From Dinoroseobacter shibae DFL 12 = DSM 16493 (GTDB taxonomy: Bacteria; Pseudomonadota; Alphaproteobacteria; Rhodobacterales; Rhodobacteraceae), in NCBI RefSeq assembly GCF_000018145.1, contig NC_009952.1, positions 3,224,001-3,288,000 on the forward strand: a stretch of DNA of 64,000 nt, read 5' to 3'. Positions 27,801 through 36,133 of the stretch are shown one piece after another; within the stretch, counting starts at the first letter, position 1, and the number at the start of each line of letters is the position of its first letter. The notes beneath the pieces are model-generated. The model made no database searches, was not told the origin of the DNA, and saw nothing but the letters and a program-made list of their open reading frames with translations. A program made the position numbers and the translations under genes.

Positions 27801-28272
27801 CACGGTGCTCGGCCTCACGCCGCTGCTCTACGAAGGCTCGCAGCAGGCGCAGTTCCTCAAGCCCACGGTGATCACGCTGGTCTACGGATTGGGGTTCGGG
27901 ATGGTGCTGGTGCTGATCCTCGTGCCCGCCTTCATGGCGATGCAGCAGGATATCGGCCGGCAACTGGCCGCCCTGCGCCGGGCGCTCGGCGCGCCGCTGC
28001 GCGCCGGGGGCGCCGGGCGCGCGGCCATCCTGGCCACGGCCCTCTGCGCCGGCTGGGCCGCAGCCACCTTCGGGGTGTCCGCCGTCACCGGAGCTCTGCC
28101 TGCCCCGCTGGCGGACATGCTGCCCGCGGGCCTCTCGGCGCCCATGGCCACCTTCGTCGCCTTCCTGGGCGGGGTCTGTGCCATCGCGCTTGCAACCTGG
28201 TTGCTCAGCGCGCTGATCCTGGGCTTGCGGGGTCGCGCCCGTCTGAGGGGCGAGACGCGTCCAACCGCTTGA
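24865..28272 (+). CDS. RND-family efflux pump (AcrB/AcrF-like)
   Basis: 1135 aa. Proton-driven inner-membrane exporter. It has the first helix and periplasmic start (QMRTQFFPDVVVDDITVQVS), two large periplasmic domains and 12 membrane helices. The helix-4 proton-relay pair is present in LGIVVDDAIVVGEHADYRAR, and the helix-10 region in GMAGIIINDSIVLVSTIDEY. The substrate cannot be deduced. Beyond the usual end it carries about 90 extra residues with two more hydrophobic helices (about 1055-1125). The frame extends upstream to 24757, but the ATG at 24865 fits both the family start and coupling to the adaptor. Confidence 0.93.
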   Translation: MGALGGILTYFTRHRTAANLLLLMLLAIGFAVIPQMRTQFFPDVVVDDITVQVSWDGAGAEDVDRAIVSLLEPALQAVEGVTESDATAREGSARISVEFEPGWDMSRATDDVRAAMDAITDLPEDAEEPVIRRNNWRDRITDVVVHGPVGVDQLARFSDEFVARLFEAGVTRTTIRGIAAPETLVEVATLDLIRHDLTLREIADVIAGAVDSAPSGDIAGGSARVRTGTETRSAEDLAALPLRTDADGNVLTVGDVATIFVGGVDRDRAYFVGANPAISVRVDRSEEGDAIAIQAQVAEVAEALERDLPAGVRIELIRTRAEQISSRLNILVDNGLLGLALVVGLLFLFLNARTAFWVAAGIPVAMMAAMSLMYLGGLTLNMVSLFALIITLGIVVDDAIVVGEHADYRARYMGEDGPTAAANAAIRMAPPVFTATITTVIAFFGLTAIGGSFGNLIYAIPFTVIAVLLASLVECFLILPNHMAHALAHSAREHWYDWPSRQVNRGLDWVKRVLFRRLIAFCIAARYPVFAGAIVLLLAQAALFVRGDVTWRFFNAPERGSITGNFAMLPGATREDTFEAMRLIQQGTDEVAARYEAEHGLNPLAFVLTEVGGTTGRGLAGADSKDTDQLGSIAIDLIDADLRPYSSFTFLADLQDAVPRHPMLETLSFRGWRSGPGGDALSVEFYGADTETLKAAAEALKTRLAIYPEVSALEDSLAYDKQELILDLTPTGSQLGFDIDALGRELRARLNGIEAATYPVGTRTGAIRVELPAAEIGPDFLDRMLLRTPSGAYVPLADIVSVRSQEGFSRIQRENGLRVVSVTGDISEDDPVRAAEINTLLIEEHLPRIQEEFGVNYVQTGLAEQERAFLTDATIGFLLCLVGIYLCLAWIFSSWTRPAVVMVVIPFGLIGAIWGHYVWDVPLSMFSVVGLIGMAGIIINDSIVLVSTIDEYGKERGLVPAIIDGTVDRLRPVLLTTLTTVLGLTPLLYEGSQQAQFLKPTVITLVYGLGFGMVLVLILVPAFMAMQQDIGRQLAALRRALGAPLRAGGAGRAAILATALCAGWAAATFGVSAVTGALPAPLADMLPAGLSAPMATFVAFLGGVCAIALATWLLSALILGLRGRARLRGETRPTA

Positions 28273-28298
28273 GCCTCAAAACAACCGCGCCGCTGGCA

Positions 28299-28319
28299 GG
28301 CCGGACCGCAGGTCCGGCC
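28299..28319 (+). terminator. GC-rich stem-loop after the RND operon
   Basis: GGCCGGACC-GCA-GGTCCGGCC is a perfect 9-bp stem with a 3-base loop, 26 bp after the pump stop codon and in the gap before a convergent gene. C-rich rather than T-rich sequence follows, so termination may need Rho. A smaller hairpin CGACC-GAA-GGTCG lies just downstream. Confidence 0.5.
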
Positions 28320-28381
28320 CCCGGCGACGACCGAAGGTCGGCGCAACACCTCTCGGAGACACCGGCACCACCGCGGCCCGG

Positions 28382-29191
28382 CTACCCGCCGCAACCGCGC
28401 CGCTCGTAAGCCGTTCCCTCGGCAAGGACCGTCATCCGCACCCCGCTGCGGTCGATGGGGACAGGCCCGTCATGGGCGGCATAGATCTTTACATCCGCAA
28501 TCAACTGGCCGCCCTCGCGATGGGTCTCCGCGTGGGACACCCAGAGGGTCGGGTCCGCCAACTCGATCACGGCCACCTCGCCAGGCCGCGCAGGCTCGGC
28601 GATCGCCGCCCGCAGACGCAGCCCGTCCTCGGTGGGCGTAAAGACACAGCTGATCGCGCCCGCATGCAGCTTCGGCTCCTGGGCCAGTGCCGCCGCGATC
28701 ATCGCGCTGCTTTGGCCCGGCGCCGTCAACTCCGCCTTCAGTCGGACCTCCACCGGCACGCAGACCTCTTCGCAGACACCGAAATGCAGCGCCCCGTCGA
28801 GCTGGATCGGCGCGTCGCCCTGCACGGTTTGCAACTGGAGCGGAAAGACCACCTCGTCCACGTAACCGATCGACCGCAGCCCATCGACGTCGAATACTAC
28901 CGGCGCGGGCAGGCGCGGCGTGAACCCGGCGAGGTTACCCGACGCCGCCAGATCGAAGAGCGGCGGGATGCCCCCATCGCCGGGCGTGCGCCAATAGGTT
29001 TTCCAGCCCGGCTGCATCCGGATGCGGATCCCGGCGAAATGGCTGCCATCGGCCTCCCGCCAGCCCGGGAGCACGTCCACCTGCACCAGGTTCGCCCCCG
29101 TGAATTCCTGCGCGACCCCGCGCTGCGGCAGGAGGCCGGCAAAAGCCAGCGCGCAAAGGGTCGGGGCAATCAACAACCAGTCTTTCATCAT
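28382..29191 (-). CDS. Stand-alone DsbD N-terminal-like (ScsB-type) domain protein
   Basis: 269 aa. A signal peptide (about 1-28) precedes a beta-rich periplasmic domain resembling the N-terminal domain of DsbD/ScsB: VLPGWREADGSHFAGIRIRM, GWKTYWRTPGDGGIPP and a redox-type pair Cys140-x3-Cys144 (FGVCEEVCVPVEV). The membrane and thioredoxin parts of full DsbD are absent. It may shuttle electrons from a separate CcdA-like membrane protein to periplasmic clients, or act in metal tolerance as ScsB does. No such partner is in the window. It is divergent from yqgE, 119 bp apart. Confidence 0.82.
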   Translation of the reverse strand: MMKDWLLIAPTLCALAFAGLLPQRGVAQEFTGANLVQVDVLPGWREADGSHFAGIRIRMQPGWKTYWRTPGDGGIPPLFDLAASGNLAGFTPRLPAPVVFDVDGLRSIGYVDEVVFPLQLQTVQGDAPIQLDGALHFGVCEEVCVPVEVRLKAELTAPGQSSAMIAAALAQEPKLHAGAISCVFTPTEDGLRLRAAIAEPARPGEVAVIELADPTLWVSHAETHREGGQLIADVKIYAAHDGPVPIDRSGVRMTVLAEGTAYERRGCGG

Positions 29192-29310
29192 CCGAGCGAT
29201 CCTAGCCCCCCGCCCCGGGAACGGAAATCACGAAAAGGCGATAGCGTGCCTTCGTGTGGTGAGACAAACCGCCTATTGTAACCCGTAAAGCCCCATCCCA
29301 TTTTCGCCCT

Positions 29311-29889
29311 ATGCAAGCGCAGCATCCTCAGGACGGGCTCCGTGGAAAGCTCCTCATCGCCATGCCGGGCATGGGAGATCCGCGATTCGAGCACTCGGTC
29401 GTCTATATCTGTGCCCATTCCGATGACGGCGCCATGGGCCTGATCATCAACAAGCCCACGCCGGAATTGAAGTTCAGCGATCTGCTGGAACAGTTGCAGA
29501 TCTCGCCGCCACCCGCCGAGGCGCCGGAGGTGCTGGTCCATTACGGCGGCCCGGTCGAGGGCGGGCGGGGCTTCGTGCTGCATACCGGGGACTATACCGG
29601 CAACAGCTCCACCCTGCAGGTCGACGACCGGTTCGGCATGACGGCAACGCTTGATGTGCTGGAGGATCTGTCCCAAGGCACCGGGCCGCGTCGCTGCTTC
29701 CTCGCGCTCGGCTACGCAGGCTGGGGACCGGGACAGCTGGAGAACGAGTTGCAGCGCAATGGCTGGCTGACCTGCGATGCCGCCCCTGAACTGGTGTTCG
29801 AGGCCGCGGCGGAGCAGAAATGGCAGATGGCGCTCGGCACGCTGGGGATCGATCCGCTGATGCTGTCGGCCACGGGCGGGCGGGCCTGA
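29311..29889 (+). CDS. YqgE/AlgH family (UPF0301) protein
   Basis: 192 aa. Sequence follows PF02622: GKLLIAMPGMGDPRFEHSVV, the GAMGLIINKP segment at about residue 44, VHYGGPVEGGRGFVLH and the conserved CFLALGYAGWGPGQLENEL. AlgH/YqgE proteins are widespread cytoplasmic proteins linked to alginate regulation in Pseudomonas; a general biochemical function is not established. A run of alternative starts is absent, and the ATG at 29311 gives the usual 185-195 aa. It is convergent with sua5, 57 bp apart. Confidence 0.93.
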   Translation: MQAQHPQDGLRGKLLIAMPGMGDPRFEHSVVYICAHSDDGAMGLIINKPTPELKFSDLLEQLQISPPPAEAPEVLVHYGGPVEGGRGFVLHTGDYTGNSSTLQVDDRFGMTATLDVLEDLSQGTGPRRCFLALGYAGWGPGQLENELQRNGWLTCDAAPELVFEAAAEQKWQMALGTLGIDPLMLSATGGRA

Positions 29890-29946
29890 GGGACGGGCCA
29901 GATCGGCCCGGAATGCGCACCTGCCGCGCCGGCCCGGTTTGGGGCC

Positions 29947-30924
29947 TCAGTCCTCGCCTTCCGCCCTCGGGGCCGCCGCTCGGCGGAGCCTGTCATTGAT
30001 CGCCGCACCGAGCCCGGTTTGGGGCACCGGGGCCACGGCGATCCGGCGCCCTTCGGCCAGGGCATCCATCGCCCGCAGGGCCGCGAAGAGCCGCGCCGCC
30101 GCCTCGGCCAGCTCGCCGCTCTCCGAGAGGCTCATGTCGCCCGGGCAGTCCGGGCCGAAGCCGAGCCAGACCTCTCCATCCTGGCGCGCGGTTGCGTTTA
30201 GCCGCACAGGCGCGTCGGGCGCGTAATGCGAGGCCAGCTGCCCCGGCGCTGTGGGCTGGGTCGCGGACCCGGCCCCCTCGGCAATCGGTGCGCCCAGAAC
30301 CTGCGCCAATGCCTCCGCGGTCACGCCGCCGGGCCGCAGGAGCATCGGGGTCTCCCCCGCCAGGCTGACGATGGTCGACTCCAACCCCACCGGGCAGGCG
30401 CCCCCATCGAGCACCGCCGCGATTTTTCCGTCGAGCCCGTCCAGAACATGGGCCGCGGTGGTTGGACTGACCCCGCCGGAAGGATTGGCCGAGGGCGCGG
30501 CCACCGGCCCGTCGAAGCCGCGCAGCAGCGCCTGGGCGGCGGAATGCGCGGGCACCCTTACGGCCAGCGTCTCCAGCCCCGCGGTCACCAGCGGGGAAAT
30601 CCCTGCCTCCGCGCGCATGGGCGCCACGAGGGTGAGCGCCCCGGGCCAGAAGGCCTCTGCCAGAGCCAATCCCGCCGGAGGCAGGTCCACCAACCGGCCG
30701 GCCGCCGCGAGGTCGGGCACATGGACGATCAACGGGTTGAAACTGGGCCGCCCCTTGGCCGCGAAGATACCCGCCACCGCCCGGTCGGAGCGCGCATCGC
30801 CGCCGAGCCCGTAGACCGTCTCGGTCGGAAACGCCACGAGCCTCCCCGCGCGCAACAGCGCCGCGGCCCGTGCAAGGCCCGCCCCATCCGCGCCCAGGCG
30901 CTCGGTCCTTGCGGTTTCAGCCAT
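29947..30924 (-). CDS. sua5: L-threonylcarbamoyladenylate synthase (Sua5 type)
   Basis: 325 aa. Makes threonylcarbamoyl-AMP for t6A modification of ANN-decoding tRNAs. The N-terminal YrdC domain (about 15-200) shows FPTETVYGLGGDA, KGRPSFNPLIVHV and APSANPSGGVSPT. A linker (about 220-240, SATQPTAPGQLASHYAPD) and a C-terminal Sua5 domain identify the two-domain form rather than short TsaC. The start at 30924 matches the family N-terminus. It is divergent from the acyl-CoA dehydrogenase gene, 125 bp apart. Confidence 0.93.
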   Translation of the reverse strand: MAETARTERLGADGAGLARAAALLRAGRLVAFPTETVYGLGGDARSDRAVAGIFAAKGRPSFNPLIVHVPDLAAAGRLVDLPPAGLALAEAFWPGALTLVAPMRAEAGISPLVTAGLETLAVRVPAHSAAQALLRGFDGPVAAPSANPSGGVSPTTAAHVLDGLDGKIAAVLDGGACPVGLESTIVSLAGETPMLLRPGGVTAEALAQVLGAPIAEGAGSATQPTAPGQLASHYAPDAPVRLNATARQDGEVWLGFGPDCPGDMSLSESGELAEAAARLFAALRAMDALAEGRRIAVAPVPQTGLGAAINDRLRRAAAPRAEGED

Positions 30925-31049
30925 GCCGTGACGTCGCGTTCCGTTTGAGGGTCATGGCCCTGCTCCATAAGCTGCCGTTCGGGGACCAGCGCATAAACCG
31001 CTGCCGCGCCCCTGCCAAGCCCGCACACCCTGCCCATTCGGGAGAGACC

Positions 31050-32765
31050 ATGCCGTATACCGCACCGCTGAACGATCTGCGCTTCCTGCTCGACCACGTG
31101 GTGGGCTTCGACGCGGTGCAGGCGACCGACCGTTTCGCCGAGACCACGCCGGACGTGACCGAGGCGATCCTGACCGAGGCCGCCAAGCTCTGCGAGGGGG
31201 AGCTTGCCCCGTTGCAGCGCGCGGGCGATCTGCACCCTGCGCGCCTGGAGAATGGGGTGGTGCGGACCTCGCCGGGCTTTGCCGAAGGTTACCGCGCGAT
31301 TGCTGCTGGCGGCTGGGTGGGGATGTCGGCTGACCCGGCCTATGGCGGGATGGGCCTGCCCATGGCACTGGCCACTTGCATGAACGAGATGATGTCCTCG
31401 GCCTGCCTTTCGCTGCAGATCGCGCCGATGATGACCCAGGGCCAGATCGAGGCACTGGAGGCCCATGCCTCCGATGCACTCAAGGCGCTTTACCTGCCCC
31501 GGCTGACCTCCGGCGACTGGGTGGGCACCATGAACCTGACCGAACCGCAGGCGGGTTCGGATGTGGGCGCACTGACCACGAAGGCGGTGCCCAAGGGCGA
31601 CGGGACCTACGCGATCACCGGCCAGAAGATCTATATCAGCTGGGGCGACAACGACTTCACCGGCAATGTCTGCCACCTGGTGCTGGCGCGCCTGCCGGAC
31701 GGGGCGCCGGGGACCAAGGGGATCAGCCTGTTCCTCGTGCCGCGGCACCTGCCCGACGCGGCGGGCAATCCGGGGGTGGCCAACGCGCTGAAGGTGGTCA
31801 GTCTCGAACACAAGCTGGGCCTGCATGGCAGCCCCACCGCCGTGATGCAGTACGAAGGCGCGACCGGCTGGCTCGTGGGGCCGGAGCATGGCGGGATGCG
31901 CGCGATGTTCACCATGATGAACAACGCGCGGCTCGGCGTCGGGGTCCAGGGCATCGGCGTGGCCGAGGCCGCCTACCAGCACGCACTGGCCCATGCCCGC
32001 GACCGTAAACAGGGCCAGACCCCGGTTGCCGACGCAGACAGCATCCTCGCCCATGCGGATGTGCGCCGGATGGTGATGACCATGCGCGCCGAGGTTTTCG
32101 CCGCCCGCGCCATCGCGCTCTCGACCGCGGTGGCCACCGACATGCACCACGCCACCGGGGCGGAAAGCTGGGCTGCCCGCGCCGCCCTGCTGACCCCGAT
32201 CTGCAAGGCCTACGGGACCGACACCGGCATCCGGGTCGCCGATCTCGGCCTGCAGGTCCATGGCGGCATGGGCGTGATCGAGGAAACCGGGGCCGCGCAA
32301 TACCTGCGCGACGTGCGGGTGACCGCGATCTACGAGGGCACCAATGGCATCCAGGCCATGGACCTGGTGGGCCGCAAGCTCGCGGATGGGGGCGAGGCCA
32401 TGTCCCGCCTGCTGGACGAGATCGAGGCGCTGGCAGAATCCGCGCGCGGGAGCCTGCCGGAACTGGCCGAGCCGGTATGGCAAGCCTGCGAGACCCTGCG
32501 CGAGACGACCGAGGCGCTGGTGGCCGAGACCCGGCTCAATGCCCGCTTCGGCGGGGCACAGCCGTACCTGATGGCCGCGGCCCGGGTGCTGGGCGGGCAT
32601 GCCCATCTCGCCGCCGCCATTGCCGAGGGTGGCCGCGGCCCGCGCAGCGCGCTTGCGCGGTTCTTCGTCGGGCGGCTTCTGCCCGAACACGGCGCCCTTG
32701 CCGCCCAGGCCCTTGCGGGGGATAAGGACCTCTACGCCCTGGACCCGGAAGACCTCGTCGCCTGA
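31050..32765 (+). CDS. Long-form acyl-CoA dehydrogenase (DmdC-like length)
   Basis: 571 aa, an FAD enzyme that oxidises acyl-CoA to enoyl-CoA. It has MNLTEPQAGSDVGALTTKAV, ITGQKIYISWGDNDFTGNVC, the LGVGVQGIGVAEAAYQHALA helix and IYEGTNGIQAMDLVG, which carries the catalytic-base region. A C-terminal extra domain of about 130 aa marks the long (about 590 aa) subfamily that includes 3-methylmercaptopropionyl-CoA dehydrogenase DmdC. Sequence alone does not prove the DMSP pathway role. The ATG at 31050 has GGGAGAG upstream. It is coupled (TGATG) to the downstream metallo-hydrolase. Confidence 0.88.
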   Translation: MPYTAPLNDLRFLLDHVVGFDAVQATDRFAETTPDVTEAILTEAAKLCEGELAPLQRAGDLHPARLENGVVRTSPGFAEGYRAIAAGGWVGMSADPAYGGMGLPMALATCMNEMMSSACLSLQIAPMMTQGQIEALEAHASDALKALYLPRLTSGDWVGTMNLTEPQAGSDVGALTTKAVPKGDGTYAITGQKIYISWGDNDFTGNVCHLVLARLPDGAPGTKGISLFLVPRHLPDAAGNPGVANALKVVSLEHKLGLHGSPTAVMQYEGATGWLVGPEHGGMRAMFTMMNNARLGVGVQGIGVAEAAYQHALAHARDRKQGQTPVADADSILAHADVRRMVMTMRAEVFAARAIALSTAVATDMHHATGAESWAARAALLTPICKAYGTDTGIRVADLGLQVHGGMGVIEETGAAQYLRDVRVTAIYEGTNGIQAMDLVGRKLADGGEAMSRLLDEIEALAESARGSLPELAEPVWQACETLRETTEALVAETRLNARFGGAQPYLMAAARVLGGHAHLAAAIAEGGRGPRSALARFFVGRLLPEHGALAAQALAGDKDLYALDPEDLVA

Positions 32766-33814
32766 TGAACATGCCCTTCGGCCCCCTGCGGACCCCGTTC
32801 GAGACCGCGCCGGACACGGGCACCGCGACCGAGATCGCCCAAGGCGTGCTCTGGATGCGCCTGCCCCTGCCCATGGTGCTGAACCATGTGAATGTCTACG
32901 CGCTGGATGACGGGGACAGCTGGACGCTGGTGGACACAGGGCTTTACAGCCGCAAGAGCCGCGCGCTCTGGGACGACCTGCTGGCCGGGCCACTGGCGGG
33001 CAAGCCCGTGCGCCGGGTGATCGTCACCCACCACCACCCGGACCACATGGGCTGCGCCGGCTGGTTCCAGTCCGACCACGGGGCCGAGCTGATCACCACC
33101 CGCACGGCCTGGCTCATGGCGCGGATGCTGCAACTGGATGCCCAGGACCGGCCCACGCCCGAAACCCTGACCTTCTGGCGCCGGGCCGGGATGGACCCCG
33201 AGATCCTTGCAAGGCGCGCGGCCGAGCGGCCGTTCAACTTCGCCGATACCGTGGCCCCCATGCCACTCGGCTTTACCCGCATCCGGGAGGGCGACACCGT
33301 CACAGCCGGGAGCCGCCGCTGGCACGTCCGGATCGGCCATGGCCACGCGCCCGAACACGCAACTCTGTGGAGCGCGGATTGCAACCTCGTGCTGGGCGGC
33401 GACCAGCTGCTATCGACGATTTCCCCCAATATCGGGGTTTACGCCACCGAGCCCGAGGCGGACCCCCTGTCCGGCTGGCTCGACAGTTGCACCCGTCTCG
33501 CGACCCACGCCACCGAGGATCACCTGGTTCTGCCCGGTCACAAGCTGCCGTTCACCGGTCTGCCCAAGCGGCTCGACCAGCTGATCGACAACCACCACCA
33601 GGCGCTGGCCCGGCTGCAAGCGTTTCTGGCCGAAGCGCCGCGTACCGCGCCCGACTGCTTCGGCCTGCTGTTCAAGCGGACGATCACCGGCGACACCTAC
33701 GGCCTCGCGCTGGTCGAAGCGGTGGCGCATCTCAACCACTTGCACGCCACCGGGCGGGCGCGCTGGACCGAGCGGCCGGATGGCGTGCGCCTGTGGCACG
33801 CTGTCGCGGACTGA
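32765..33814 (+). CDS. Metallo-beta-lactamase-fold hydrolase
   Basis: 349 aa. The MBL metal motif is complete: VIVTHHHPDHMGCAGW (HxHxDH, about residues 84-89), a later His in IGHGHAPEHATLW, the bridging Asp in LVLGGDQLLS and the final His in VLPGHKLPF. A C-terminal helical extension after residue 270 resembles LACTB2-type proteins. It likely hydrolyses a thioester, ester or phosphodiester. The ATG shares a base with the acyl-CoA dehydrogenase stop, suggesting action on a related CoA intermediate (inference). Confidence 0.87.
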   Translation: MNMPFGPLRTPFETAPDTGTATEIAQGVLWMRLPLPMVLNHVNVYALDDGDSWTLVDTGLYSRKSRALWDDLLAGPLAGKPVRRVIVTHHHPDHMGCAGWFQSDHGAELITTRTAWLMARMLQLDAQDRPTPETLTFWRRAGMDPEILARRAAERPFNFADTVAPMPLGFTRIREGDTVTAGSRRWHVRIGHGHAPEHATLWSADCNLVLGGDQLLSTISPNIGVYATEPEADPLSGWLDSCTRLATHATEDHLVLPGHKLPFTGLPKRLDQLIDNHHQALARLQAFLAEAPRTAPDCFGLLFKRTITGDTYGLALVEAVAHLNHLHATGRARWTERPDGVRLWHAVAD

Positions 33815-33904
33815 CCCGCCCGCTGCGGTGTGCGGCCCCGTCCCTCGTGACACGGACGCACGGATCGGCTAGTCGAAGGACGACACGCGAACGGGAGAGA
33901 CACC

Positions 33905-34042
33905 ATGGCAGAAGAGCACAAGCACGGTTCGATGGACATTTCCGAGCAGGAAAAGACCTTCCACGGGTTCCTGGCCATCACCAAGTGGACAACGATCTCG
34001 ATCATCGTCTTCCTGATCCTGCTGTACATGATCAACGGCTGA
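33905..34042 (+). CDS. aa3-type cytochrome c oxidase subunit IV
   Basis: 45 aa: MAEEHKHGSMDISEQEKTFH followed by a single membrane helix ending LLYMING. This matches PF07835, the small fourth subunit of alphaproteobacterial aa3 oxidases first seen in Paracoccus and Rhodobacter. The DISEQEKTFxGF motif is characteristic. It is too short for many gene callers; a GGGAGAG ribosome site precedes the ATG. It is not near other oxidase genes here, which I believe is usual for this subunit. The lipoprotein gene follows 12 bp later. Confidence 0.93.
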   Translation: MAEEHKHGSMDISEQEKTFHGFLAITKWTTISIIVFLILLYMING

Positions 34043-34054
34043 TCCCGGCGCAAC

Positions 34055-34663
34055 ATGAGGTTCCGTATCGCGGGCGCCCTGGGGGCGTTGACCCTGTTGG
34101 CGGCCTGCGCGGCGGAGTCGGAATGGGCAAGTGACGCCGAGGTGAACCAATCGCGCTACGCGGATGGCGGGACCGCGTCGGTCACCTTGTTGACGGTTAT
34201 CCGCAACAGCACCGGCGAGGGTGGCCATACGGCCGTTCTGATCGACGGCGCGGAGCGCGTGATCTGGGATCCGGCGGGCACCTGGTGGCACCCCTGGTCG
34301 CCCGAGCGCAACGATCTGCACTACGGCATCACCCCGCAGCTGGAGACCCACTATATCGACTACCATGCCCGCGAGGCCTGGCGCGTGGTCGAGCAAAGGG
34401 TCGAGGTGCCCCAGCAGACAGCCGATGCGATGATCGCCGCCTTCGCTGCCAACGGTGCCGCGGGCTGGGCCAACTGCGCCCGGGTCACATCCGACATCCT
34501 GCGGGACTACCCGGGGTTCGAGACCATCCGCTCCACCTGGTTCCCGGTGGATATCATGGAAGACTTCGCCGCCCTGCCCGGCGTGACGACCACCACCTAT
34601 TTCGACGACGACGACCTCGACCGGACCAACCCGCTGCGCGTGGTGCCGGGCGGCGCGGGCTGA
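34055..34663 (+). CDS. Lipoprotein with permuted papain-like His...Cys pattern
   Basis: 202 aa. A lipoprotein signal (MRFRIAGALGALTLLAAC, Cys18) is followed by a domain in which a His (GEGGHTAVLID, His58) precedes a Cys at the start of a helix (GWANCARVTSDILRDYPG, Cys141). His-before-Cys order with the NC...L helix resembles permuted papain-like hydrolases (LRAT, YiiX, NlpC/P60 relatives). The WDPAGTWWHPWSPERND segment is unusual. A peptidoglycan or acyl amidase role is only a hypothesis. The gene is 12 bp after the oxidase subunit IV gene. Confidence 0.7.
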   Translation: MRFRIAGALGALTLLAACAAESEWASDAEVNQSRYADGGTASVTLLTVIRNSTGEGGHTAVLIDGAERVIWDPAGTWWHPWSPERNDLHYGITPQLETHYIDYHAREAWRVVEQRVEVPQQTADAMIAAFAANGAAGWANCARVTSDILRDYPGFETIRSTWFPVDIMEDFAALPGVTTTTYFDDDDLDRTNPLRVVPGGAG

Positions 34664-34687
34664 CCCGCGCGGCGCAGGCGGGCGGAT

Positions 34688-35226
<539 letters not shown>

Positions 35227-35230
<4 letters not shown>

Positions 35231-36024
35231 TCGGTCCCTTTCAGTCTGGCTTGAAGGTCGAGCAGATCTGCCCAGGCCGCGCGTTTCTGGGCCGGCTGGC
35301 GCAGCAGGAAGGCCGGGTGGAACATCGGCAGGGCCGGTCGGTCCATGGCCTCGGTCCATTGGCCGCGCAGCCGGGTGATCCCCTTGCGCCCCAGCACCGC
35401 CTGGCAGGAGATATTGCCCATCAGAACGAGGATCTCCGGGTCCGCCAGCGTCACATGGCGCTGCACGAAGGGCATCATCATGGCGATCTCGTCGGGGCGC
35501 GGGTCGCGGTTCTGGGGCGGGCGCCAGGGCAGGATGTTGGTGATATAGACCGCATGGCCTGGATCCGGCGCGTCCCGAGCCAGGCCGATCGCGGCCAGCA
35601 TCTTGTCCAAAAGCTGCCCGGCCCGCCCGACGAATGGTCGCCCCTCCCGGTCCTCGTCGCGGCCCGGCGCTTCGCCGAGGATCATCACCCGCGCCCCGGG
35701 CCGCCCGTCGCTGAAGACGAGGTTCCGCGCGCCCTTGCGCAGCTCGCAATGGGGATAGGCGGCGAGCGCGTCGCGCAAAGCCTCCAGACTGCCCGATTGC
35801 GCGGCGGCTCCGCGCGCGGCGGTGACCGCCATCTCGGGCCCGTCCGGCGCAGGGGCGGCGGCCACGGACGGCGCCGCGGGGGCCGCTGCGGGCGCTTTCG
35901 GGCGCTCCGGCTCCACCGCGACGGTCCGGTCCACGGGCGCGTCGCTGATGGCCTCGGTGGCGCCAAGTTCCACCTGCCATTCCAGCGCCGCGCGCAAGGT
36001 GTGATAGTCCAGCTCCTGCTCCAT
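35227..36024 (-). CDS. Uracil-DNA glycosylase, family 4-like without full Fe-S ligand set
   Basis: 265 aa. Removes uracil from DNA. It has motif [21 protein letters not shown] at about 117-136 and motif B FHPAFLL near residue 235. An Ala/Pro-rich linker fills 40-75. Classical family 4 enzymes hold a [4Fe-4S] cluster with four cysteines; here only Cys93 (HCELRKGAR) aligns with a ligand position, the others being Tyr90, Trp167 (LPWRPP) and a Met near 182-184. The only other Cys (207) is elsewhere. An Fe-S-free relative has, as I recall, been described in Bradyrhizobium. moaB overlaps its 3' end. Confidence 0.9.
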
Positions 36025-36133
36025 GGCGCGACCCTATCCAAGCCCGCACCGCGCGGCAATCGCAACCCGCGCGCCCCCTTGCCCGCGCCTGCGGCCTCCG
36101 CCTATAAGCGGGCAAGTCAGGACAGGGGCAGCC

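Noticed and set aside
25336-27963. 875-codon open frame on the minus strand
   Set aside because: Antisense to the RND pump, His/Gln/Gly-rich with no recognisable fold; the pump frame has all family motifs.
30729-32993. 754-codon minus-strand frame
   Set aside because: Antisense to the acyl-CoA dehydrogenase gene, His/Gly/Gln-rich shadow.
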